64,000 bases of DNA, from the NCBI RefSeq assembly GCF_038070105.1, contig NZ_JBBPBZ010000002.1, forward strand, positions 2,430,001-2,494,000. Reading direction: 5' to 3'. How positions within the stretch are numbered: position 1 is the stretch's first letter; every line of letters begins with the position of its first letter. Source of the stretch: Methylocystis sp. IM3. Its GTDB lineage: Bacteria; Pseudomonadota; Alphaproteobacteria; Rhizobiales; Beijerinckiaceae. The translations under genes were made by a program, and so were the position numbers. The notes beneath the pieces are model-generated. The model searched no databases, was not told the origin of the DNA, and worked only from the letters and a program-made list of their open reading frames with translations. Positions 42,196 through 49,465 of this stretch are shown here, in pieces.

Positions 42196-43889
42196 CCGAC
42201 GGCATGCGCGTCGCAGCCGTGCAGGCGCCGAACGAGCGGCAACGACTCGATCGTCGCCGACAAGACGGCGAGTTCCACAGGCTTTCTGAGAAAGGCGTCG
42301 ATTCCCGCGTCGCTCGCTTCGCGCAAATCTCCTTCTCCACCGCTCGCTGTGAGCATGATAACCGGCGTCCGGCGCGCGCCGGCTCGGAACTCGCCGTCCC
42401 GAATGCGGCGCACGGCCTCTCGGCCGTCCATCTCGGGCATGAACAGATCCATGACGATCAAATCGTAAGCCGCGCCGCATTCCCTCGCGCGGCCGGCCAT
42501 GTCGAGAGCTTGCGCGCCATTATGGGCGCGCGCGACTCGCGCGCCGAGCTTGCCGAACCAACGCATCAGGATCAGCGCGTTGATGTCATTATCCTCCGCG
42601 ACCAGGACGTCGATATCCTCCAGAGCAGGAACAGGCCTGGCGGCGAATGAGGACGCATGGGCGTCGAGAGGCGCGCGCGCCAGCAACGCCACGAGCGAGG
42701 CGCTGCGGACGGGCTTCACCAGCCAGCCGTCAAAATCGCGCAGGGCCGTTTCGCCGAAAGCACGCCGCTCCAGCGGCGAGAAAAGGAGAAACAGCCGTCC
42801 TGCTTGCGCGGACCTTGCCCGGCTTGCCAGATTTGCGACCGGTTCCGCGCCGAGCGCGCAGTCGAGGATGACGGTGTCGAAAGCTTCTTCATCTGATAGG
42901 CGCGCCGGCGCATCCCTGGCCGGCGCAACGACGACCGAGGCCCCCGCCGCCTCGAGGGTCTGAGCGAGATAGGGCGCCTCCATCACACTCTCCCCCACGA
43001 TCATCACGCGCCGCCCATCGAGGGGGCGCGACGCCGGCCTCTGAACATGGGAGAGCGTCGCCGGCAAGGCGAGAGAGAAGGTCGATCCCTCGGCGGAAGT
43101 CTGCGCAAGGACAAGCGCGCCGCCCATGAGCCGCACCAGCCGCCGCGAGATGGCGAGCCCGAGGCCCGTTCCCCCCTGCCGGCGCGTCGCCGAGGCGTCA
43201 ACCTGCGTGAAATCCTCGAAGATGGCTTCCCGCGCTTGCTCCGGCACACCGGCGCCCGTATCGCGCACGTCGATGCGAAGGGTTTCTCCCTCGCGCCAGA
43301 GCCGCAGGCCGACGCCGCCGCGCTCGGTGAAATTCACTGCGTTGCCCACCAGATTGATCAGAACTTGCCTCAGCCTCGCCGCGTCGCCCAGGATCTCGCG
43401 CGGGCAATCGGGCGCCACGAAACATGCGATTTCGAGCCCCTTCGCCTGCGCGCGCGGCGCGAGCAATTCGATGACGCTCTCGACCAAAGCCGCGGGAGCA
43501 AAGCTCTCGCAGCGCAATTCCAGCTTGTCGGCCTCGATTTTCGAAAAATCGAGGATGTCGTCGATGAGCTGGCCCAGGGCGCGGCATGAGTCGCAGATCG
43601 CCGCAATATAGCTCGATTGCTCCGGGTCCAGCCGGGTCGTCCCCAAGAGCTGCGCAAGCCCCATGACGCCGTTGAGCGGCGTGCGAATTTCATGGCTCAC
43701 GACAGCGAGAAAGCGTGACCTGGCCCGAGTCGCCGCTTCCGTCTTTTCGCGGGCCGCGGCCGTGGCGCGCATTTCAGCGACATCCCGCCGGAGAGCCGCG
43801 ACCTGCTTCTGCGCGCGAGAGAGGATGAGCAATGCGACCGCCAGCGCGGCTCCCAGGGACAGGAGGGGGACGGCGTCCATCGTGGTCAC
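42150..43889 (-). CDS. Hybrid sensor histidine kinase with two receiver domains
   Basis: A 579-residue signalling protein: one N-terminal membrane helix (LLSLGAALAVALLIL), a coiled coil, HisKA with SHEIRTPLNGVMGLAQLLG (phospho-acceptor His), HATPase_c with GNAVNFTERGGVGLRLW and GGTGLGLAISRRLVRLMGG, a first receiver-like domain (VMIVGESVMEAPYLAQTLEA) that lacks the acidic pair and probably cannot be phosphorylated, and a C-terminal receiver (VLVAEDNDINALILMRWFGK, IVMDLFMPEMDG, LRKPVE) that is intact. No periplasmic sensor domain is seen, so it senses at or inside the membrane. The GTG at 43889 overlaps the comM stop by 4 nt; the ATG at 43880 is an alternative. No partner regulator is adjacent. 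Confidence 0.88.
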   Translation of the reverse strand: MTTMDAVPLLSLGAALAVALLILSRAQKQVAALRRDVAEMRATAAAREKTEAATRARSRFLAVVSHEIRTPLNGVMGLAQLLGTTRLDPEQSSYIAAICDSCRALGQLIDDILDFSKIEADKLELRCESFAPAALVESVIELLAPRAQAKGLEIACFVAPDCPREILGDAARLRQVLINLVGNAVNFTERGGVGLRLWREGETLRIDVRDTGAGVPEQAREAIFEDFTQVDASATRRQGGTGLGLAISRRLVRLMGGALVLAQTSAEGSTFSLALPATLSHVQRPASRPLDGRRVMIVGESVMEAPYLAQTLEAAGASVVVAPARDAPARLSDEEAFDTVILDCALGAEPVANLASRARSAQAGRLFLLFSPLERRAFGETALRDFDGWLVKPVRSASLVALLARAPLDAHASSFAARPVPALEDIDVLVAEDNDINALILMRWFGKLGARVARAHNGAQALDMAGRARECGAAYDLIVMDLFMPEMDGREAVRRIRDGEFRAGARRTPVIMLTASGGEGDLREASDAGIDAFLRKPVELAVLSATIESLPLVRRLHGCDAHAVGHAPVGFIVPNSPER

Positions 43890-45424
43890 GCTGCGATGCG
43901 TCCCGCCGAGAGGCCGGCGCGATAGGCGAGCGCCTCGGCGAGGTGGGGGCGCGACACCTCCTTGGCGCCGTCGAGATCGGCGATTGTGCGCGCCAGTTTC
44001 AGAACTCGATGGAAGCCGCGCGCACTGAGCGCGAAACGCTCGGAGGCTTCTCGAATGAGCGCCGTGCCTGGCGCGTCGAGCATGGCGGCGCGCTCAATGA
44101 CCGCCGCCGGCGCGGCCGCGTTGGCCGTGACGCCCGAAAGGCCCAGCGCCTCATAGCGGTCGCGCTGGATTGCGCGCGCGTCGGCGACACGGCCGGCCAC
44201 CTCGCGCGATCCCTCGGCGGGAGGAGGAAGAACAAGGTCGGCGGCGGTAACGGCCGGCACTTCGATCTGAAGATCGAAGCGGTCGAGGAGCGGACCGGAG
44301 AGGCGCGCCTGATACTGCGCGACGCAGCGTTCGTTCGGCTGTCGGCGGCAGGCGTGGCCGGGATCGCGCGCATGACCGCATCGGCAGGGATTCATCGCCG
44401 CGACGAGCTGGAAGCGGGCGGGATAGACGGCCCGATGATTGACGCGCGAGATGGCCACTTCCCCTGTCTCGAGCGGCTGGCGCAAGCTGTCGAGAACTTG
44501 CGGCTGGAACTCGGGCAATTCGTCGAGGAACAGAACGCCGTGATGCGCGAGCGAAATTTCGCCGGGCCGGGCGTGGGTCCCGCCGCCGACGAGCGCCGCC
44601 ATGGACGCCGAATGGTGCGGCGCGCGGAACGGCCGACGGTCCGTCAGTTCGCCGCCCGCGATCTGCCCCGCAACCGAATGGATCATGGAGACTTCCAGCA
44701 GCTCGCGGGGCGTGAGTGGCGGCAGGATCGAGGGAAGCCGCGCCGCCAGCATGGATTTGCCCGCCCCCGGCGGGCCGCTCATCAAGAGATTATGTCCGCC
44801 AGCAGCCGCAATCTCCAAAGCGCGCTTGGCGCTCTCCTGGCCCTTGATGTCGACGAGGTCGGGCATTTCGACGGCTCGGGCTCGAATGGCGGGCTCCGGG
44901 CGCGCCAGGGCTTGGGCGCCCTTGATGTGGTTGACGAGTTGGATGAGCGAGCGCGGGGCGAGGACGTCCATGTCTCGCGAGGCCCAGGCCGCCTCCGGAC
45001 CACATTCTTTCGGACAGATAAGTCCCTGCCCCCGCGCATTCGCCGCCACGGCGGCAGGCAACACGCCCGCGACGGGGGTGAGCGCGCCGTCGAGCGCAAG
45101 CTCGCCGAGAACGACGAAGCCTTCCAGCGAATCAGAGGGAATCGCGCCGATCGCAGCCATGACGCCGAGCGCAATGGGCAGATCGTAGTGACTGCCCTCC
45201 TTAGGCATGTCCGCAGGCGCCAGATTGACGGTGATGCGCTTGGCGGGCAGCGCCAGGCCCGACGCGATGAGCGCGGCCCTCACGCGCTCGCGCGACTCGG
45301 CGACCGCCTTGTCGCCGAGTCCCACGACATTGAAAACGACCGTGCCTGGAGAAATCTGAACCTGCACGTCGACGGGCCGCGCCTCGACGCCCTCGAAAGC
45401 GACCGTCGCCACCCTGACCGCCAT
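43886..45424 (-). CDS. comM: ComM/YifB family Mg-chelatase-like AAA+ ATPase
   Basis: A 512-residue AAA+ protein of the YifB group; in Vibrio and relatives ComM is a hexameric helicase that promotes branch migration during natural transformation. In order: an N-terminal Lon-like domain (VGLGDKAVAESRERVRAALI, INLAPADMPKEGSHYDLPIA-type motif as VNLAPADMPKEG), Walker A GPPGAGKSMLAARLPSILPP, Walker B GVLFLDELPEF, and a C-terminal zinc motif CRCGHARDPGHACR within NPCRCGH. The C-terminal helical part RVNHRAVYPARF and RFALSARGFHRVLKLARTIA are typical. It is upstream of, and overlaps, the hybrid kinase gene. Confidence 0.92.
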   Translation of the reverse strand: MAVRVATVAFEGVEARPVDVQVQISPGTVVFNVVGLGDKAVAESRERVRAALIASGLALPAKRITVNLAPADMPKEGSHYDLPIALGVMAAIGAIPSDSLEGFVVLGELALDGALTPVAGVLPAAVAANARGQGLICPKECGPEAAWASRDMDVLAPRSLIQLVNHIKGAQALARPEPAIRARAVEMPDLVDIKGQESAKRALEIAAAGGHNLLMSGPPGAGKSMLAARLPSILPPLTPRELLEVSMIHSVAGQIAGGELTDRRPFRAPHHSASMAALVGGGTHARPGEISLAHHGVLFLDELPEFQPQVLDSLRQPLETGEVAISRVNHRAVYPARFQLVAAMNPCRCGHARDPGHACRRQPNERCVAQYQARLSGPLLDRFDLQIEVPAVTAADLVLPPPAEGSREVAGRVADARAIQRDRYEALGLSGVTANAAAPAAVIERAAMLDAPGTALIREASERFALSARGFHRVLKLARTIADLDGAKEVSRPHLAEALAYRAGLSAGRIAA

Positions 45425-45600
45425 CCCGCGACGCTCCCAAAATCAAACCTGTAACTTGACAATAACGGGCCTCGCCCGCTCTCGCAAGAACAATATGCGA
45501 ACATGAAAGACCCGACGCCAAACGGTTGCCGCGAAGACAAAATTAGATAGGCTCGCGAGATTGGCGCGGCTCGGCCCGCCGAGCCCGAGGAGGAGGCCCG

Positions 45601-46398
45601 ATGAGGAAGATTTGCCTGAGCGCGGCGGCGCTCACTTTTGCAGCGGGCCTGACGGGCGCGGTTCCTGCAGGGGCCGCCCAATGCGGCAACGGGCCGGGCG
45701 GCTTCGAGAACTGGAAGCAGAATTTCGCGGAAGAGGCGCAGGAGCGCGTGGGTCAGGCCGGCATCGCCGCGCTGATGAACACGCATTACAATGCGGCCAC
45801 CATTTCCGCCGATCGGGGTCAGAAAAGTTTCCGCCTATCGCTCGACCAGTTCATGGCGAAGCGCGGCGCGTCAATCATTGTCGCGCGGGGCCGGCAGCTC
45901 AAACGCTCGCAGGCGGCGCTCTTCGCCTCCATTCAGCAGCGTTACGGCGTGCCGCCTGGACCGCTCATCGCCATTTGGGGCATGGAGACCGGCTTCGGCG
46001 CGGTGCACGGGAATCAGCACGCGCTCTCGGCAGTCGCCACTCTCGCCTATGATTGCCGCCGTTCCGACTATTTTACAGACCAGCTCTACGCCGCGCTCAA
46101 GTTGATCGACAACGGAACGCTCTCGCCCAGCGCGAGAGGCTCCATGCACGGTGAAATCGGCCAGACGCAGTTCCTGCCGAAAAACATTCTGAATTATGGC
46201 GGGGGCGGCAATCTCGACAATGCGGCGGCCGCGCTGATGGCGACGGCGAATTTCCTGCACGCCCATGGCTGGCGCGCTGGCGCCGGGTATCAACCGGGCG
46301 AACCCAATTTTGGCGCGATTCAGGCTTGGAACGCGGCTTCTGTCTATCAGCGCGCCATCGCCATTATCGGGCGCCAGATCGACGGCGGCGATGAGTAA
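45601..46398 (+). CDS. MltB-like lytic murein transglycosylase
   Basis: Exported enzyme predicted to cleave peptidoglycan glycan strands with formation of 1,6-anhydro-muramic acid. 265 residues with signal peptide (RKICLSAAALTFAAGLTGA) and an SLT-2/MltB domain: PPGPLIAIWGMETGFGAVHG carries the catalytic Glu, FFTDQ-like YFTDQLYAALKLIDNG, and GEIGQTQFLPKNILNYGGGG is the second family signature. There is no lipobox (the first Cys is after the signal at AAQCGNG), so it is periplasmic rather than a lipoprotein. It is transcribed alone and ends before a hairpin shared with the next gene. Confidence 0.9.
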   Translation: MRKICLSAAALTFAAGLTGAVPAGAAQCGNGPGGFENWKQNFAEEAQERVGQAGIAALMNTHYNAATISADRGQKSFRLSLDQFMAKRGASIIVARGRQLKRSQAALFASIQQRYGVPPGPLIAIWGMETGFGAVHGNQHALSAVATLAYDCRRSDYFTDQLYAALKLIDNGTLSPSARGSMHGEIGQTQFLPKNILNYGGGGNLDNAAAALMATANFLHAHGWRAGAGYQPGEPNFGAIQAWNAASVYQRAIAIIGRQIDGGDE

Positions 46399-46406
46399 AA
46401 GATAAA

Positions 46407-46429
46407 GAGGCGGCCGCGCCGGCCGCCTC
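46407..46429 (-). terminator. Terminator for the minus-strand membrane protein gene
   Basis: gaggcggcc-gcgcc-ggccgcctc is a 9-bp perfect stem. On the minus strand it is followed by TTTATCTTTT, so it fits an intrinsic terminator 33 nt beyond the stop at 46462. In the plus direction it follows the transglycosylase stop but has no U-tract. Confidence 0.7.
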
Positions 46430-46461
46430 CAAATTCATGGGGACGCGGAGAGAGCGCCCGC

Positions 46462-47259
46462 CTACTCCGCCGCAGTTTTGTAATTGTCCGAGTCGTCGTG
46501 ATCGTCGTCGCGCTTGTCCGCGGCCGGTTCATTTTTCGCCTCGCCCGACGATCCTTGCCCCTCCGGCGCGCCACCCGCCGCATCCGTTTCCTCCGGCAGG
46601 TCGAAAGTCCGTTCCGGCGGCCTAAAGGCTGCGGCAGCGGTAGAAATCTGCGGGGGCGGATTGCGGCGACGATGGATGAGATAGATTGCGAAGGCCGCGA
46701 CGACGCCGAGGCCGAGCGTCAGATAGACCGGCAGGTCACGCATGAAGGTGCGGTCGACAGAGAAGGGGAAGCGCGACACCCAGCGCTCGCCATGATCGCC
46801 GGTGACAGTCACGATTCCGACGAAATAGCCGCCCTCGTTGAAGGTGTGCTCGAAATTCACGGTGCCGGTCGGATAGACCTTGGGCGGCTGGTAGGCCACC
46901 GTCACCGCGTCGAGATTATCGTTCTCCCTATCCTCGCCGCCGACATCCTTGATGATTCGCAGCTCGATCTTCATGTCGCGAAGCTCGTCCTGCTCCGCGT
47001 CGAGCACCATGATCATGGGGCCGGTCGAGGGGATGTCCTCGCAGAACTCGTTCTTCGACGCTTCCGGCAGATAGCCGGTGAAGTGCATGATATCCGGGCC
47101 GATGAACAGACGGCAACGCCCCTCGGCGGCCCCGAGCCTCCCATGCGCCTGCGCGGGAGCGGCCGAGAAGCCTGCCGCGGCGGCGAGCGCCGCGGCGATT
47201 GCCAGGCGCGCAAACGGCCTCATGTAGATGTGAAACGAACTGGAAGCGTCGCCACTCAT
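46462..47259 (-). CDS. Unrecognised bitopic membrane protein with predicted His N-terminus
   Basis: A 265-residue protein I cannot assign to a named family. The signal peptide (ARLAIAAALAAAAGFSAAPA) is predicted to be cut at AQA-HGRLG, leaving His39 as the first mature residue. The periplasmic part has Cys49 and Cys73 (GRCRLFIGPDIMHFTGYLPE, EFCEDIPSTG) and a segment NFEHTFNEGGYFVGIVTVTG that resembles Ig-like domains of YtkA/CopC-type proteins. A membrane helix follows (LPVYLTLGLGVVAAFAIYLI) and then an acidic, disordered cytoplasmic tail (DDDHDDSDNYK). An N-terminal His is typical of some copper proteins, so a copper role is possible but speculative. The ATG at 47259 has AGGAGGAGAAC upstream. 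Confidence 0.75.
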   Translation of the reverse strand: MSGDASSSFHIYMRPFARLAIAAALAAAAGFSAAPAQAHGRLGAAEGRCRLFIGPDIMHFTGYLPEASKNEFCEDIPSTGPMIMVLDAEQDELRDMKIELRIIKDVGGEDRENDNLDAVTVAYQPPKVYPTGTVNFEHTFNEGGYFVGIVTVTGDHGERWVSRFPFSVDRTFMRDLPVYLTLGLGVVAAFAIYLIHRRRNPPPQISTAAAAFRPPERTFDLPEETDAAGGAPEGQGSSGEAKNEPAADKRDDDHDDSDNYKTAAE

Positions 47260-47771
47260 GTTCTCCTCCTGGCCTTCGTGTGACAAAGACACGCGACTCT
47301 CAGGATTAAAGGTTCACGCGCCGCGCAATTCCCCGCCCTGGCGAGACCGGGCGACGCCATTTCCTCGATGTTAGCGTATTCCACCCGTACAGCAAGGGTG
47401 CGACAATCGGTCGTCTATGCGGCTTTGCAACATGCCGCGCAGTCGGGATCTCGGGCCCTGACCTCGGCCCATGGGACGGCGCGCGCCATATGACCCGGCC
47501 GGGCCGCAGAGCGTCTCGGGAGCAAGCGAGCGGCCCTTCGCACGTGCGAACTCAGCGATATGACGCGGCCTTTCGAAACGCGGCGCAAATTCGCCCGAGG
47601 GCCGGCCACTCCAGCCGTTAAGCAAGGCGCCACCTTAACAAGAGTTCATCCGCACCCGCCTTGCCACCCAATTCGGGCCAAGCCATATTGCTGGAAGCCA
47701 TAATGGTTGAGGCCACGGGCGAGGGCGAAAATCCGCACGCCCGTTGGGCCTCGGAGATCGAGAGGATCGCT
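47260..47771. other. Intergenic region without a supported gene
   Basis: About 510 nt between divergent genes. Short open frames of up to 84 codons exist on the minus strand but have no Shine-Dalgarno site and Arg/Gly-rich shadow composition. I see no tRNA, terminator or repeat. It must hold the promoters of the two flanking genes. The plus-strand gene at 47772 is preceded by GAGAGG. Confidence 0.4.
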
Positions 47772-48542
47772 ATGTCTCACTACGACCGCAACTCGAGCTT
47801 CGGCTACGGCCGCGGGGTCGCCCGGTCGACCACGGCCGAGATCGACGAGGGCCTGCGGGCTTATATGCTCGGCGTCTATAATTACATGACGCTTGGCCTC
47901 GCCGTGACGGGCCTCGTCGCCCTCGGCACGTTCATGCTGGCGAACCCGCAGTTCGTCGGCGGCAAGCTGGTGGCGCTGTCGCCCTTCGGCCAGATGCTCT
48001 TCACGACGCCGCTGCGCTGGGTCGTGATTCTGTCGCCGCTCGCCTTCGTCTTCATCATGGGCGCGCGCGCCAACGTCATGTCGGCCGCCACGGCGAGGAA
48101 CCTGTTTCTGGCCTTTTCCGCGGTCATGGGCCTGTCCATGTCCTCGCTGCTGCTGGTCTTCACCGGCGCATCCGTCGCCCGCGTGTTCTTCATCACGGCG
48201 GCGGCCTTCGGCGGTTTGAGCATCTACGGCTACATGACGAAGCGCGATCTGTCGGCCTTCGGCTCCTTCCTGGTGATGGGCGTCTGGGGTCTCGTCATCG
48301 CGGGACTGGTCAATCTGTTCCTCCAGTCGAGCGGCCTTCAGTTTGCCCTTTCGATCCTGTCCGTTCTGATCTTCTCGGGCCTCACCGCCTGGGATACGCA
48401 GAACATCAAGGACATGTATTACGAGGGCGACGGCTACGAGGTGGCCCAGAAGAAGAGCGTCTTCGGCGCGTTGTCGCTCTACCTCGACTTCATCAACATG
48501 TTCCAGTCGCTGCTGTTCCTCTTCGGCCAGCGCAACGACTGA
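47772..48542 (+). CDS. Bax inhibitor-1 (YccA/YbhL) family membrane protein
   Basis: A 256-residue protein with seven hydrophobic helices of the BI-1/TMBIM family; bacterial members behave as pH-sensitive calcium leak channels in structural work, with uncertain physiological role. Family patterns: RAYMLGVYNYMTLGLAVTGL, ARNLFLAFSAVMGLSMSSLL, TAAAFGGLSIYGYMTKRDLS, and the C-terminal SLYLDFINMFQSLLFLFG, with DTQNIKDMYYEGDGYEVAQK before it. The ATG at 47772 (MSHYDRNSSFGYGRG) follows GAGAGG and gives the usual length; the frame extends to 47661. A strong intrinsic terminator follows. Confidence 0.9.
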   Translation: MSHYDRNSSFGYGRGVARSTTAEIDEGLRAYMLGVYNYMTLGLAVTGLVALGTFMLANPQFVGGKLVALSPFGQMLFTTPLRWVVILSPLAFVFIMGARANVMSAATARNLFLAFSAVMGLSMSSLLLVFTGASVARVFFITAAAFGGLSIYGYMTKRDLSAFGSFLVMGVWGLVIAGLVNLFLQSSGLQFALSILSVLIFSGLTAWDTQNIKDMYYEGDGYEVAQKKSVFGALSLYLDFINMFQSLLFLFGQRND

Positions 48543-48567
48543 CGGAGTGACGTCAGACGAAACCGAA

Positions 48568-48595
48568 AGCCCCGCCCAAGCGCGGGGCTTTTTTA
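48568..48595 (+). terminator. Intrinsic terminator after the BI-1 family gene
   Basis: agccccgc-ccaagc-gcggggct forms a perfect 8-bp stem followed by six T. It lies 26 nt after the plus-strand stop and just before the convergent DUF2794 stop, so it may serve both genes. Confidence 0.9.
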
Positions 48596-48599
48596 TTGG

Positions 48600-49016
48600 C
48601 TATTCCGCGCCGACCAGTCGCAGGCCGCGGTCGAGCGCGCGCAACACGCGGGATAGATCGTGTCCCCGGCGCATCACCAGGCCGGAGGCCGCGATGACGG
48701 CATAGGCTCCCTGCTTGCGGGCAAGCTCTGGATTTTTCTCGATCCGGTAGAGCGGCGCCTCGCTCGAACGGCGGAAAATGGAAAAGACGGCTTTGGCGGG
48801 GGTGAAGTCCAGCGCGTAGTCCCGCCACTCGCCGGCCGCGACCTTCGCGCCGTAAAGATTGAAGAGCAGGTTCAACTCGCGTCGGTCGAAACACACCTGG
48901 GCGGGCGCCCGAGCCGATGGTCCCGATTGATCGCCCCGCCCCGCGTGGCCGGACCCAGCCACGACAACCAAGGCTGGGCGAGAACGGCTCGGCTCCGTCG
49001 TCTCCGACTCCGCCAT
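48600..49016 (-). CDS. DUF2794 family protein
   Basis: A 138-residue alphaproteobacterial protein of unknown function. Conserved DUF2794 patterns are CFDRRELNLLFNLYGAKVAA, GEWRDYALDFTPAKAVFSIF, RRSSEAPLYRIEKNPELARK and QGAYAVIAASGLVMRRGHDL; the first 35 residues are a variable, Ser/Pro-rich leader. No signal peptide or membrane segment is seen. It is transcribed alone, convergent with the BI-1 gene across a terminator. Confidence 0.88.
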   Translation of the reverse strand: MAESETTEPSRSRPALVVVAGSGHAGRGDQSGPSARAPAQVCFDRRELNLLFNLYGAKVAAGEWRDYALDFTPAKAVFSIFRRSSEAPLYRIEKNPELARKQGAYAVIAASGLVMRRGHDLSRVLRALDRGLRLVGAE

Positions 49017-49465
49017 GCGAACTTCTCCCGCTGTCTTCTGTCATGTTTGCGCGATGACGACCTCAGGGCAAGCCCTCTTGTCGCAACACTGTCGCAAGGG
49101 CGACAAACCATCATCTTAAGCTTATCCGTAAAAAAGAAATTTCACAATTCCGCCTGCATTGAGCCCCTTGCATGTCAAACCACTTGGACAATATCTCCTC
49201 TCATTGCCGCGACAGGCTTGGACGCGCTTTTCCGGTTTTCGTCAGCCCCCCAGCCCCCCGGGATCGTGCGGCCGCAAGTCATCAAACGTCGTGGCGATGG
49301 ACGGGTCGGCCGGGAGCAATCCCGCGCCGACCCTGTCTTTTCGGGCCGACGCCTTGTATTTCCGCCCCGAATGACGAATTTGAAATTGCGCGGCCCGAGG
49401 CGGCCGCGTTCGTGTTCTTGCCAGAGGGCTCTCGCACGGAGCCGATTCGCGATTTTGGAGACCCC
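49017..49465. other. Long htpG upstream region
   Basis: 449 nt between divergent genes. A hairpin-capable repeat (ttgtcgc at 49078-49084 and gcgacaa at 49100-49106) lies near the DUF2794 side. A possible heat-shock-like promoter (cttg at 49167 with caatat at 49189) is weak. The htpG frame is open into this region from 49172, but it is Arg/Pro-rich with no Shine-Dalgarno, and I see no separate gene. Confidence 0.35.

Noticed and set aside
47371..47625. An 84-codon minus-strand frame in the gap before the BI-1 gene
   Set aside because: No ribosome-binding site, Arg/Gly/Pro-rich shadow composition.
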